From assembly GCF_031581025.1 (NCBI RefSeq), contig NZ_JAVLCA010000056.1: a stretch of 13,171 bases of DNA; one strand, 5' to 3'. Position numbers and translations under genes: made by a program. Shown one piece after another: positions 6,515 to 13,106 of this stretch; within the stretch, counting starts at the first letter, position 1; the number at the start of each line of letters is the position of its first letter. The notes beneath the pieces are model-generated. The model was not told the DNA's origin. It did no database searches and saw nothing but the letters and a program-made list of their open reading frames with translations. The DNA is from Salibaculum sp031581025. GTDB taxonomy: Bacteria; Pseudomonadota; Alphaproteobacteria; Rhodobacterales; Rhodobacteraceae.

Positions 6515-7143
6515 GCGATGCCCTCTCTGTCCTTCTCCACCCGGTAGTAGGCCCAGAGCAGCCGCGCCGCAACCGCCCGCCAGGGCGACCAGGCCTCGGC
6601 CATGCGCCGCAGCTGCGCCTCTGTGGGCCGCTCGGGCAAGTCGTAAAGCGCCCGAGTCGATTCCTGCAGCGCCAGGTCCCCGGCGGCAAGGATATCCGCG
6701 CGGCCCAGGCTGAAGGTGGCGTAGATCTCGGCTGTCCAGCGGCCGATGCCGGGCACCGCGACAAGGGTCGCGATCACTTGCTCATCACTCATGGCGCGCA
6801 GGCCATCATAGTCGATTCCCGCCGCGGCCAGCGCCCGGGCGTAGCGCTGTTTGGGGCGTGACAGGCCGACAGCGCGCAGGTCGTCGTCCGTTGCCGACAG
6901 GATGGCCTCGGGCGCTGCCAGCCCCGCGGCCTCGACCCGGCCCCAGATGGCCTGCGCGCTGGCCACGCTGACCTGCTGGCTGACGATGGCCGCGAAAAGC
7001 TGCGCGAACCCTTCCGGTTTGCGGCGCAGCGGCAGCGCACCGGTTTGCCGATACGCCGCCGCCATCCGCGGACAGCGGGCCGAGAGCGCGGCCATCCCCT
7101 CTTCGACGCGGGCGGGGCCGTAGATGATGCGGCCCACATTCAT
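6511..7143 (-). CDS. DNA-3-methyladenine glycosylase II (AlkA-type, HhH-GPD)
   Basis: Removes alkylated purines from DNA as the first step of base excision repair. The 210-residue protein has the HhH-GPD core: IVSQQVSVASAQAIW (53-67), the helix-hairpin-helix VPGIGRWTAEI (130-140) and the catalytic Asp156 in AAGDLALQ. It lacks the N-terminal extra domain and the Ada part of the E. coli AlkA, as is usual for the short bacterial form. There are no Cys ligands for an iron-sulfur cluster at the C-terminus, arguing against EndoIII/MutY. The frame stays open far upstream (to 8058), but that part is antisense to the transporter; the ATG at 7143 gives the normal length. The ribosome site is weak (GAGA). 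Divergent from the transporter, with 69 bp between. Confidence 0.9.
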   Translation of the reverse strand: MNVGRIIYGPARVEEGMAALSARCPRMAAAYRQTGALPLRRKPEGFAQLFAAIVSQQVSVASAQAIWGRVEAAGLAAPEAILSATDDDLRAVGLSRPKQRYARALAAAGIDYDGLRAMSDEQVIATLVAVPGIGRWTAEIYATFSLGRADILAAGDLALQESTRALYDLPERPTEAQLRRMAEAWSPWRAVAARLLWAYYRVEKDREGIA

Positions 7144-7212
7144 GCCATTTTTCTCATACGTGCGACCATTCCAGTGCTGGACCTCGGGGCGTGGCGGGGC
7201 TAATCGGACCAC

Positions 7213-8460
7213 ATGACCGATATCGCCGCCCAGAACCCGAACGTGAACGACGCCGCCGCCCGGCGCAACGTGATCGTGCTGATCCTCGCCCAGGCCATCC
7301 TTGGCGCGCAGATGCCGATGATCTTTGCCGTGGGCGGGCTGGCGGGGCAGATGCTCGCGCCGAATCCCTGCCTTGCGACGCTGCCGATCTCGCTGATCGT
7401 CTTCGGGTCCATGACCACGGCGCCCTGGATTTCGCCGCTGATGCAGGCGCGCGGGCGGCGCTTCGGCTTCCTGATCGGCGCCATCGCGGGGGCAACGGGC
7501 GCCCTGGTCGCGGCCTGGGGCCTGTGGACCTCGCAGTTCTGGCTGATGCTGGTAGGCTCTTACATGACGGGCATCTACATGTCCGCGCAGGGGTTCTACC
7601 GTTTTGCCGCAAGCGACCGCGCCTCGGATGCCTTCCGGCCCAAGGCGATTTCCTACGTCATGGCCGGCGGGCTGCTGGCCGCGATCATCGGCCCCCAGTT
7701 CAACAAGCTGGTCATGGATGCCAGCGTGGTGCCCTTCGTGGGCAGCTATCTTGCCGTGGCCGCGCTCAACCTGGGTGGCATGGCCGTGTTCTTCTGGCTG
7801 GACCTGTCCAAGGGCACCCGCGCCACCGGCCCCGAGAAACTGACCGGCCCGCCACCGCGCAGCCGCCGCGCCCTGCTCACCGACCCGCATATCCTGGTGG
7901 CGATCATCGTCGGCATGGTCGCCTATGCGCTGATGAACCTGGTGATGACCTCGACGCCGCTGGCGGTGGTCGGCTGCGGCTATTCCGAGGCCCGGGCCAA
8001 TGACATCGTCTCGGCCCATGTTTTGGCCATGTATGTGCCCAGCTTCTTCACCGGCCACCTGATCGCGCGCTTCGGGGTGCGCTCGATCATGGCGCTGGGG
8101 CTACTGATTCTGGCCGGCGCCGGGGGCGTGGCCCTGATCGGCGTGAACCTCGAGCATTTCTTCGTCGCGCTGGTCCTGCTGGGCGTGGGATGGAACTTCG
8201 GCTTCATTGGGGCCACCACGTTGCTGGCCGCCTCGCACGGGCCGCAGGATCGCGGCATGGTCCAAGGCCTCAACGACACCATCGTCTTCGGCTGCGTGAC
8301 GCTGGCCTCGCTGGCCTCAGGCGGGTTGATGAACTGCTCGGGCGGCACGGCCGAGGCCGGCTGGACGGCGGTGAACCTGGCCATGGTGCCCTTCCTGGCA
8401 CTGGCGGGCGGCGCGCTGATCTGGCTGTGGCTGCGGCCGCAGGACGCCCGGACGGCCTGA
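7213..8460 (+). CDS. Major facilitator superfamily (MFS) transporter
   Basis: A 415-residue inner-membrane protein with about 12 hydrophobic segments in two halves. A charged turn RGRRFGF between the second and third segments corresponds to the MFS A motif, and GGLLAAIIGPQ resembles the motif in the fifth segment of antiporters. The central loop (around DLSKGTRATGPEKLTGPPPRSRR) separates the halves. The substrate cannot be told; the sequence resembles uncharacterised alphaproteobacterial MFS members. It is the only plus-strand protein gene in the window, divergent from the glycosylase, and its stop is 5 nt from the convergent gene at 8466. A short palindrome TCCAG-TG-CTGGA (7170-7181) lies between the divergent genes. 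The start has only a weak ribosome site (CGGA). Confidence 0.88.
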   Translation: MTDIAAQNPNVNDAAARRNVIVLILAQAILGAQMPMIFAVGGLAGQMLAPNPCLATLPISLIVFGSMTTAPWISPLMQARGRRFGFLIGAIAGATGALVAAWGLWTSQFWLMLVGSYMTGIYMSAQGFYRFAASDRASDAFRPKAISYVMAGGLLAAIIGPQFNKLVMDASVVPFVGSYLAVAALNLGGMAVFFWLDLSKGTRATGPEKLTGPPPRSRRALLTDPHILVAIIVGMVAYALMNLVMTSTPLAVVGCGYSEARANDIVSAHVLAMYVPSFFTGHLIARFGVRSIMALGLLILAGAGGVALIGVNLEHFFVALVLLGVGWNFGFIGATTLLAASHGPQDRGMVQGLNDTIVFGCVTLASLASGGLMNCSGGTAEAGWTAVNLAMVPFLALAGGALIWLWLRPQDARTA

Positions 8461-8465
8461 GCGGG

Positions 8466-9221
8466 TCAGGCCCAGCGCATGAGGCGCAGCTTCTTGCGGA
8501 ACGGGCTGAGCGCGACGCGGCCCTCGGCCACCCGCCCCGGATCGGCGGCGATCTGCCGCAGCAGCACAGCCGCCTGCCAGGCCTCGAACATGCCGGCGCG
8601 CGCCTGCGGCGGCACCCTGCGACGCAGCGCACCCCAGCGGAGCATGGCCCGCCCGGCGGCCCGGGCCAGATCGCGGATCGCGCCGGCCCGGCCATCGACC
8701 AGCGGAACGCGTCCGCGCGCCTCAAGCTCCGGCACCGCCTGCAGGAACCGCACCAGTCCCGCGCCATGACCCAGCGCGCGCACCTCCGCCTGGATGCCGG
8801 CCCCGCCGCCCAGCAGCCGCACGGCCTGCCACATCAGCTCTGCCGCCGTGGCGTCGAGATATTCCGCGAAATGCGCCGCATCCTCGAAGGGGTCCTTGTA
8901 GATGTCCCAGCGTCGGACGGCGACCGTCCGATCCAGCGCCTTTGCGGCCTGCGCATCCAGCACCGCGGCCAGTTGCTGCGTTACCTCGTGGCTGCGCACC
9001 GGGCCGCCCGCGGCGATCTCTTCCAGCGCGTCGCGCCACCATTGCAGGCGCATCTCGGCGATCATCGGCTCTTCGGTCACCCAGGGCGCGCGGCTGACCT
9101 CGATGTTGAAGGCATAGAGCGGGAACAGCACCCCACGCGCCGCAGGTGGCGCGGCCATGGTGGCGAGAAACCGGTCCGGGTCGCCCTTCTCGACGATCTG
9201 CGCGCAGGCCTCGAAACTCAT
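8466..9221 (-). CDS. Squalene/phytoene synthase family protein (probably non-catalytic, NDUFAF6-like)
   Basis: A 251-residue all-helical protein of the squalene/phytoene synthase fold. Recognisable are FPLYAFNIEVSRAPWVTEEPMI-type residues 33-55, the LQWWRDALEEI block (59-69), and the second helix-rich motif IYKDPFEDAAHFAEYLDATAAELMW (residues 107-131). The first Asp-rich motif (DxxxD) of true phytoene synthases is absent from the YAF helix: it reads AFNIEVSRAP. This pattern resembles the mitochondrial complex I assembly factor NDUFAF6, whose bacterial relatives are common in alphaproteobacteria. So a carotenoid role is unlikely; no other crt gene is near. The Met at 9221 is chosen because upstream residues encoded from 9344 overlap cimA and a hairpin. 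It is last in the cysS-cimA direction, 55 nt after the cimA stop. Confidence 0.75.
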   Translation of the reverse strand: MSFEACAQIVEKGDPDRFLATMAAPPAARGVLFPLYAFNIEVSRAPWVTEEPMIAEMRLQWWRDALEEIAAGGPVRSHEVTQQLAAVLDAQAAKALDRTVAVRRWDIYKDPFEDAAHFAEYLDATAAELMWQAVRLLGGGAGIQAEVRALGHGAGLVRFLQAVPELEARGRVPLVDGRAGAIRDLARAAGRAMLRWGALRRRVPPQARAGMFEAWQAAVLLRQIAADPGRVAEGRVALSPFRKKLRLMRWA

Positions 9222-9227
9222 GCCCGC

Positions 9228-9269
9228 CCCAAAATTCCAGAATTTTGGGCCCGCCACCGAATTTCTGGA
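9228..9269 (-). promoter_or_regulatory. Hairpin pair in the cimA / synthase-like gap, overlapping the ribosome site
   Basis: A near-perfect 22-bp inverted repeat, CCCAAAATTC-CA-GAATTTTGGG (9228-9249), covers the G-rich ribosome site of the gene starting at 9221. On the minus strand the upstream segment CCAGAAATTC (9269-9260) can instead pair with AAAATTCTGG (9247-9238; 8 of 10 positions plus one G-U). The two folds share a segment and exclude each other. This AT-rich hairpin stands out from the GC-rich surroundings. No T-run follows, so transcription termination is unlikely. Confidence 0.5.
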
Positions 9270-9276
9270 CATTTGG

Positions 9277-10899
9277 TCATGCCACCGCCGCGTCGCGCAT
9301 GAGCTTCCAGATGATCCCCTCGAGCAGCGCGTCAAAAGCCGCATCGACGATATTGGCGCTGACGCCCACCGTGGCCCAGCGCTGCCCGGTGCCGTCCTGG
9401 TAGTCGATGATGACGCGTGTCACCGCCTCGGTCCCGCCATTGGTGATGCGCACCTTGAAGTCGACCAGCTTCATGTCGTCGATCATCGCCTGGTAGGGGC
9501 CGAGATCGGACTTGAGCGCCTGCCAGAGCGCGTTGACCGGCCCCTCGTCGGACATGTCCTGCGCATGTTCGTTCTTGAAATAACTGGTGCGCGACGCGCC
9601 GCGGATGCTGACCGTCACCACGGCCTCGGATTCCACCACGATCTCGCCGCGGGCATTGCGGCGGCGCTCGGAGATCACCCGGTAGCGTTCCACGTCAAAG
9701 AAATCGGGCAGCGTTCCCAGTTCGTCGCGGGCCAGCAGTTCGAAACTGGCCTGCGCCGTGTCATAGGCAAAGCCGGCCGATTCCTGCGCCTTGATCCGGT
9801 CGAGGATGCGGGCCAGCGCCGGATCACCCTTCTCCACCTCGATCCCGGCGCCGGTCAGGCGTTCGCGCAGGTTCGACTGTCCGGCCTGGTTCGACATCGG
9901 GATGATGCGGGTGTTGCCCACCAGGGCGGGGTCGATGTGTTCGTAGGTGGTGGGGTCCTTGGCGATGGCGCTGGCATGCAGCCCGGCCTTGTGCGCGAAG
10001 GCCGAGCTGCCGACATAGGCCGCCTGCTTCATCGGCACGCGGTTGAGGATGTCGTCAAGCAGCCGCGAGGCCCGGGACAGGCCGGTCAGGGCCTGCGCGG
10101 TCACGCCCGTCTCGAAGCGGCCGGCATAGGGCGCCTTGAGCATCAGCGTCGGAATCAGCGTGGTAAGGTTGGCATTGCCGCAGCGCTCGCCCAGCCCGTT
10201 GAGCGTGCCCTGGATCTGGCGCGCGCCCGCGTCCACCGCGGCCAGCGTATTGGCCAACGCGTTCTCGGTATCGTTGTGGGTGTGGATGCCGACATGGCTG
10301 CCCGGCACCCCCGCCGCGATCACCGCCGCCGTGGCCTCGGCGACCTCGGCGGGCAGTGTCCCGCCATTGGTATCGCAGAGCACCACCCAGCGCGCCCCGG
10401 CCTTGTAGGCGGCCACGCAGGCATCCAGCGCATAGGCCGGGTTGGCCTTCCAGCCGTCGAAGAAATGTTCCGCGTCGAACAGCGCCTCGCGCCCCTGGGC
10501 GGCGATATGGGCGATGCTGTCGTGGATATTGTCGCGATTTTCCTCCAGCGTGATGCCGAGGGCCTTTTCCACGTGGAAATCATGGGTCTTGCCGACGATG
10601 CAGACGGCGGGCGTCTTTGCGTTCATGACCGCGGCAAGGACATCGTCATTGGCCGCCGAACGCCCCGCGCGCTTGGTCATGCCAAAGGCCGTCAGGGTCG
10701 CGCGGGTCTGCGGCGCGGCAGCGAAGAAATCGTTGTCGGTGGGATTGGCGCCGGGCCAGCCGCCCTCGATGTAGTCGAGACCCAATTCGTCGAGCACCTC
10801 GGCGATGGCCTGCTTGTCGGCGGTAGAGAACTGCACGCCCTGCGTTTGCTGCCCGTCGCGCAGGGTGGTGTCGTAGAGGTAGAGGCGATGCTTTGTCAT
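9277..10899 (-). CDS. cimA: (R)-citramalate synthase
   Basis: Condenses pyruvate and acetyl-CoA to citramalate, an alternative entry to 2-oxobutanoate and isoleucine. The 540-residue protein has the DRE-TIM/HMGL core: DTTLRDGQQ (10-18, catalytic Arg14 and metal-binding Asp15), HTHND (206-210, metal ligands His206 and His208) and GERCGNANL (237-245). A C-terminal LeuA-type regulatory domain follows from about residue 390, usually the isoleucine feedback site. Its length and the GGWPGANP segment fit the long citramalate synthase class rather than 2-isopropylmalate synthase. The start ATG overlaps the stop of the 63-codon ORF (ATGA) and AAGGGAG lies 9 nt upstream. It is downstream of cysS, so both may answer to the same leader. 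Confidence 0.9.
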   Translation of the reverse strand: MTKHRLYLYDTTLRDGQQTQGVQFSTADKQAIAEVLDELGLDYIEGGWPGANPTDNDFFAAAPQTRATLTAFGMTKRAGRSAANDDVLAAVMNAKTPAVCIVGKTHDFHVEKALGITLEENRDNIHDSIAHIAAQGREALFDAEHFFDGWKANPAYALDACVAAYKAGARWVVLCDTNGGTLPAEVAEATAAVIAAGVPGSHVGIHTHNDTENALANTLAAVDAGARQIQGTLNGLGERCGNANLTTLIPTLMLKAPYAGRFETGVTAQALTGLSRASRLLDDILNRVPMKQAAYVGSSAFAHKAGLHASAIAKDPTTYEHIDPALVGNTRIIPMSNQAGQSNLRERLTGAGIEVEKGDPALARILDRIKAQESAGFAYDTAQASFELLARDELGTLPDFFDVERYRVISERRRNARGEIVVESEAVVTVSIRGASRTSYFKNEHAQDMSDEGPVNALWQALKSDLGPYQAMIDDMKLVDFKVRITNGGTEAVTRVIIDYQDGTGQRWATVGVSANIVDAAFDALLEGIIWKLMRDAAVA

Positions 10900-11087
10900 G
10901 GCGCATGGCTCCCTTGGGGCACCGGGCCGGCACCGCCGGCCAGCGCCCGACCCGCCCCCCCACGGGGCGGGCGCTTGGGTGAGGTCTTGCCGAGCGGCAC
11001 CGGGGCGCGCGGCGGTGATGACAGTGTTTGCGGCAGGGCGCCCCGTGCGGGCCGGGCGCCGGCCTCGGTTTTGGTGACAGGCATCAT
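10896..11087 (-). CDS. Small hypothetical protein between cysS and cimA
   Basis: A 63-residue ORF of unknown function, rich in Pro, Gly, Ala and Arg (RAPVPLGKTSPKRPPRGG in the middle), without cysteine, with no hydrophobic segment and no domain that I recognise; it is probably unstructured and basic. Support for translation is contextual: its start ATG overlaps the cysS stop (ATGA) with a strong GGAGGG site 6-7 nt upstream, and its stop overlaps the cimA ATG (ATGA). Exact 4-nt overlaps at both ends argue for a real coupling ORF. Its coding region also contains two hairpins: GCCGGC-ACC-GCCGGC (10926-10931/10935-10940) and CCCGCCCC/GGGGCGGG (10951-10958/10964-10971). It could be just a spacer that carries ribosomes from cysS to cimA. 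Confidence 0.55.
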   Translation of the reverse strand: MMPVTKTEAGARPARGALPQTLSSPPRAPVPLGKTSPKRPPRGGAGRALAGGAGPVPQGSHAP

Positions 11088-12529
11088 TTCAGGCCCTCCA
11101 GCTTGGCGGGGTCGAACCCCGGTCCGGGGATGAGGTCGACCCCATCCTTCGACATGCGCACCTCGACGCCCGCGTCAATGAGGGCGGATTTCAAGCGGTC
11201 AACTTGGGAGAAATCCTTAGTTTGCATGGCGATGTTACGAACATCCGCCAAGTATCGCGCGAGTGGATGAAGATCAGGGGTCTCGACCCATGTTCCGGCT
11301 TCAGCTTGCAGTAAGCCAAGGAGTTGAGCAGACGCAACGAATTCCGAAGCGTCTGCATACCAGTCCAAGGATGTCGCGCCTTTCTGTCGCTCGCTCCATG
11401 TTCGGACGGACTTTTGGAAGAGCGCCTGCCCCATATGTTGCAGGAAATTTATTGCTCCGGCCGTATTCAGGTCATCGCGCAGAAACTCGACGATCTCACT
11501 CGCCGGTTTCCCCGGTTCGACATCCGCGAGCATATCCCGCCAACGGCGCAAGGCTCGCTCCGCCTCTTCCCGCTTCTTCTGAGTCCAGTCCATCGGCTTG
11601 CGGTAGTGCGTCGACAGCATGACAAACCGGATCACTTCGCCCGGCACGCCCTGGTCCAGAAGGTCCCGCACGGTGAAGAAATTGCCCAGGGACTTGGACA
11701 TCTTCCGGCCCTCGACCTGCAGCATCTCGTTGTGCATCCAGACGCGGGCCATCTCCTCGGTGCCGTTGGCACAGCAGCTTTGGGCGATCTCGTTCTCGTG
11801 GTGGGGGAACATCAGGTCGTTGCCGCCGCCGTGGATGTCGAAGACCTCGCCCAGAAGCGCCTTGGCCATGGCCGAACACTCGATGTGCCAGCCGGGCCGC
11901 CCGACGCCAACTTTCCTGCCTTCCCACACCGGCCCGTCCCAGCCCGGCTCGCCCGCCTCCGAGGGTTTCCAGAGCACGAAATCCATCGGGTTGCGCTTGT
12001 AGGGGGCGACCTCGACGCGGGCGCCGGCGATCATGTCGTCCAACGTGCGCCCCGACAGCCGGCCGTAGGCCTCTTTCCAGCTGTCCACGGCGAACAGGAC
12101 GTGCCCCTCGGCCGCGTAGGCATGGCCCCTGGCGATCAGGTCCTCGATCATCGCGACCATTTGCGCGATATAGTCCGTGGCGCGGGGCATCTTGTCGGGC
12201 TCCAGCACGCCGATCTCGGCCATGTCGTCCAGATACCACTGTGTCGTCTCGGCGGTGATGTCTGAAATTTCGCGCCCGGTCTCGGCCGCCCGCGCGTTGA
12301 TCTTGTCGTCCACGTCCGTGAAATTGCGCACGTAGGTGACGTGATCGGCCCCGTATTCGTGCCGCAGCAGCCGGTAGAGCACGTCGAAGACGATGGCCGG
12401 CCGCGCGTTGCCCAGGTGCGCGCGGTCATAGACCGTCGGCCCGCAGACGTACATCCGCACGTTCTGCGGATCGAGCGGGACGAAGGGGGCCTTGGTCTTC
12501 GTCCGGGTGTTGTAGAGTTCGATCGTCAC
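11084..12529 (-). CDS. cysS: Cysteinyl-tRNA synthetase
   Basis: Attaches cysteine to tRNA-Cys. The 481-residue protein has the class I HIGH-type motif as HLGN (38-41) after CGPTVYDRA, KMSKS (276-280), and the zinc ligands Cys29, Cys218, His243 and Glu247, placed as in the E. coli enzyme. The start codon is GTG at 12529 (GTG ACG ATC GAA), with GAGG 8 nt before it. The last gene part (about 11161-11520, residues 337-456, after the catalytic core) drops to about 55% G+C against 65-75% in the rest. It is followed at ATGA by a small ORF and then cimA. Upstream lies a Cys-rich leader ORF, so expression is probably controlled by tRNA charging. Confidence 0.97.
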   Translation of the reverse strand: MTIELYNTRTKTKAPFVPLDPQNVRMYVCGPTVYDRAHLGNARPAIVFDVLYRLLRHEYGADHVTYVRNFTDVDDKINARAAETGREISDITAETTQWYLDDMAEIGVLEPDKMPRATDYIAQMVAMIEDLIARGHAYAAEGHVLFAVDSWKEAYGRLSGRTLDDMIAGARVEVAPYKRNPMDFVLWKPSEAGEPGWDGPVWEGRKVGVGRPGWHIECSAMAKALLGEVFDIHGGGNDLMFPHHENEIAQSCCANGTEEMARVWMHNEMLQVEGRKMSKSLGNFFTVRDLLDQGVPGEVIRFVMLSTHYRKPMDWTQKKREEAERALRRWRDMLADVEPGKPASEIVEFLRDDLNTAGAINFLQHMGQALFQKSVRTWSERQKGATSLDWYADASEFVASAQLLGLLQAEAGTWVETPDLHPLARYLADVRNIAMQTKDFSQVDRLKSALIDAGVEVRMSKDGVDLIPGPGFDPAKLEGLK

Positions 12530-12555
12530 GATGCGGCCTCGCAGCGGTTTGCGCC

Positions 12556-12607
12556 CGCGGGCCTAGCGACTTTCTGGATCAAGGGAAACGTGAAAGAGCG
12601 GCCCGCG
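12556..12607 (-). promoter_or_regulatory. Inverted repeat between the leader ORF and cysS (candidate attenuator stem)
   Basis: On the minus strand CGCGGGCC (plus 12607-12600) pairs perfectly with GGCCCGCG (12563-12556), 8 GC pairs around a 36-nt loop, with an inner CTTTC/GAAAG (12596-12592/12574-12570). The first arm begins 9 nt after the leader stop, so a ribosome held at the last Cys codon would cover it. The second arm is inside a 10-bp palindrome GCCCGCGGGC (12553-12562). No T-run follows; the SD GAGG (12540-12537) lies 15 nt beyond. The effect on cysS is therefore more likely translational, or Rho-linked, than intrinsic termination. Confidence 0.45.
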
Positions 12608-12616
12608 CGACTGGTG

Positions 12617-12658
12617 TCAGCAGGGAATGATGCAGCAGAGGGTGCAGATGCTCTTCAT
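12617..12658 (-). CDS. Cys-rich leader peptide of cysS (13 codons)
   Basis: The ORF encodes MKSICTLCCIIPC, starting at the ATG at 12658 and ending in TGA (12619-12617), 87 nt before the cysS GTG. Four of 13 residues are Cys, all TGC, two of them adjacent, and the last is the final sense codon; three are Ile. AGGA lies 4 nt upstream. Cysteine is rare in average proteins, so this composition immediately ahead of cysS is unlikely by chance and matches leader peptides of ribosome-mediated attenuation (as in trp, his and ilv leaders), but for cysteine. Ile codons could add a signal for cimA downstream. No peptide function of its own is expected. Alternative: a chance ORF in a 5' region. Confidence 0.7.
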   Translation of the reverse strand: MKSICTLCCIIPC

Positions 12659-12664
12659 GCTGTC

Positions 12665-12694
12665 CTGATAGACCGTCGCCACGGGCGGTGGCAA
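12665..12694 (-). promoter_or_regulatory. Candidate promoter of the cysS leader transcript
   Basis: On the minus strand TTGCCA (plus 12694-12689), an 18-bp spacer and TATCAG (12670-12665) resemble sigma-70 -35 and -10 elements. The expected start would fall at or next to the A of the leader ATG at 12658, which would make the leader ORF leaderless. The spacer holds a hairpin GCCAC/GTGGC (12678-12682/12688-12692). Spacing fits, but -10 matches only four of six positions. Confidence 0.35.
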
Positions 12695-12754
12695 CCCCGG
12701 ACGGCGTCGCCCCGGCAAATTCGCGGGTCGCGGCCCGGCCGTGGCAGCCAGGAA

Positions 12755-12790
12755 CAAAAGAAAAAGCGGCCCACCGCAAGAGCCGCTTTT
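12755..12790 (-). terminator. Intrinsic terminator after the outer-membrane barrel gene
   Basis: On the minus strand AAAAGCGGC (plus 12790-12782) pairs perfectly with GCCGCTTTT (12770-12762) around an 11-nt loop, and the T-rich tail TTTTTCTTTT follows. It begins 31 nt after the barrel gene stop. It insulates the cysS leader transcript from upstream transcription. Confidence 0.88.
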
Positions 12791-12821
12791 GGTCATCAGA
12801 GCATGGCTTGAACGCGGGCGA

Positions 12822-13106
12822 TCAGAATTCGAAGGACACCCGGGCGGCCACGGTCGTGACATCAAAGTCGAAACCGCTGCTCGCGAAGTCATCGAACTGG
12901 TGGTCCAGCACCTCCGCGCCGACCCGGATGTCGTTACCCACGCGGTAATCGACACTCACGCCGTAGAACGACCCGGTGTCACTATCGTCAATCAATCCGC
13001 TGAATGTCATCTGCGCCGCGCCCGCAGTCAGGTAGGGCAGCCAGGTGCCAGCGTCGTAGCCCGCGCGCAGCTTTGCCAGCAGGATACTGTCGATCCGATA
13101 ATCACT
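12822..13106 (-). pseudogene. C-terminal part of an outer-membrane beta-barrel protein, interrupted
   Basis: The minus frame encodes 94 residues that read as the last strands of a barrel: LAKLRAGYDAGTWLPYLTAG, then alternating strands such as GSFYGVSVDYRVG and IRVGAEVLDHQF, ending VAARVSFEF with the C-terminal Phe recognised by the outer-membrane assembly machinery. This resembles the opacity/OmpA-like barrel family common in Rhodobacterales. Upstream the frame meets TAG at 13109-13107 and TGA just before it, so no signal peptide or N-terminal strands are in this frame. The stops, at an abrupt change of sequence, suggest a truncated gene, an insertion or a frameshift; the rest is outside the window. 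It has its own strong terminator. Confidence 0.6.

Noticed and set aside
6511..8058. Long N-terminal extension of the glycosylase (515 codons)
   Set aside because: The upstream part is antisense to the transporter gene; the 210-residue form starting at 7143 has the normal family length.
9157..11133. 658-codon plus-strand open frame
   Set aside because: Antisense to cimA; no recognisable motif, explained by GC-rich codon bias.
12530..12616. Classical intrinsic terminator in the cysS leader
   Set aside because: GC stems exist but no T-run follows; I therefore do not call a terminator there.
12822..12955. A longer frame running from 12955 into the leader peptide
   Set aside because: The frame crosses the strong terminator at 12755-12790 and has no ribosome site; only the last 13 codons with their own ATG are supported.
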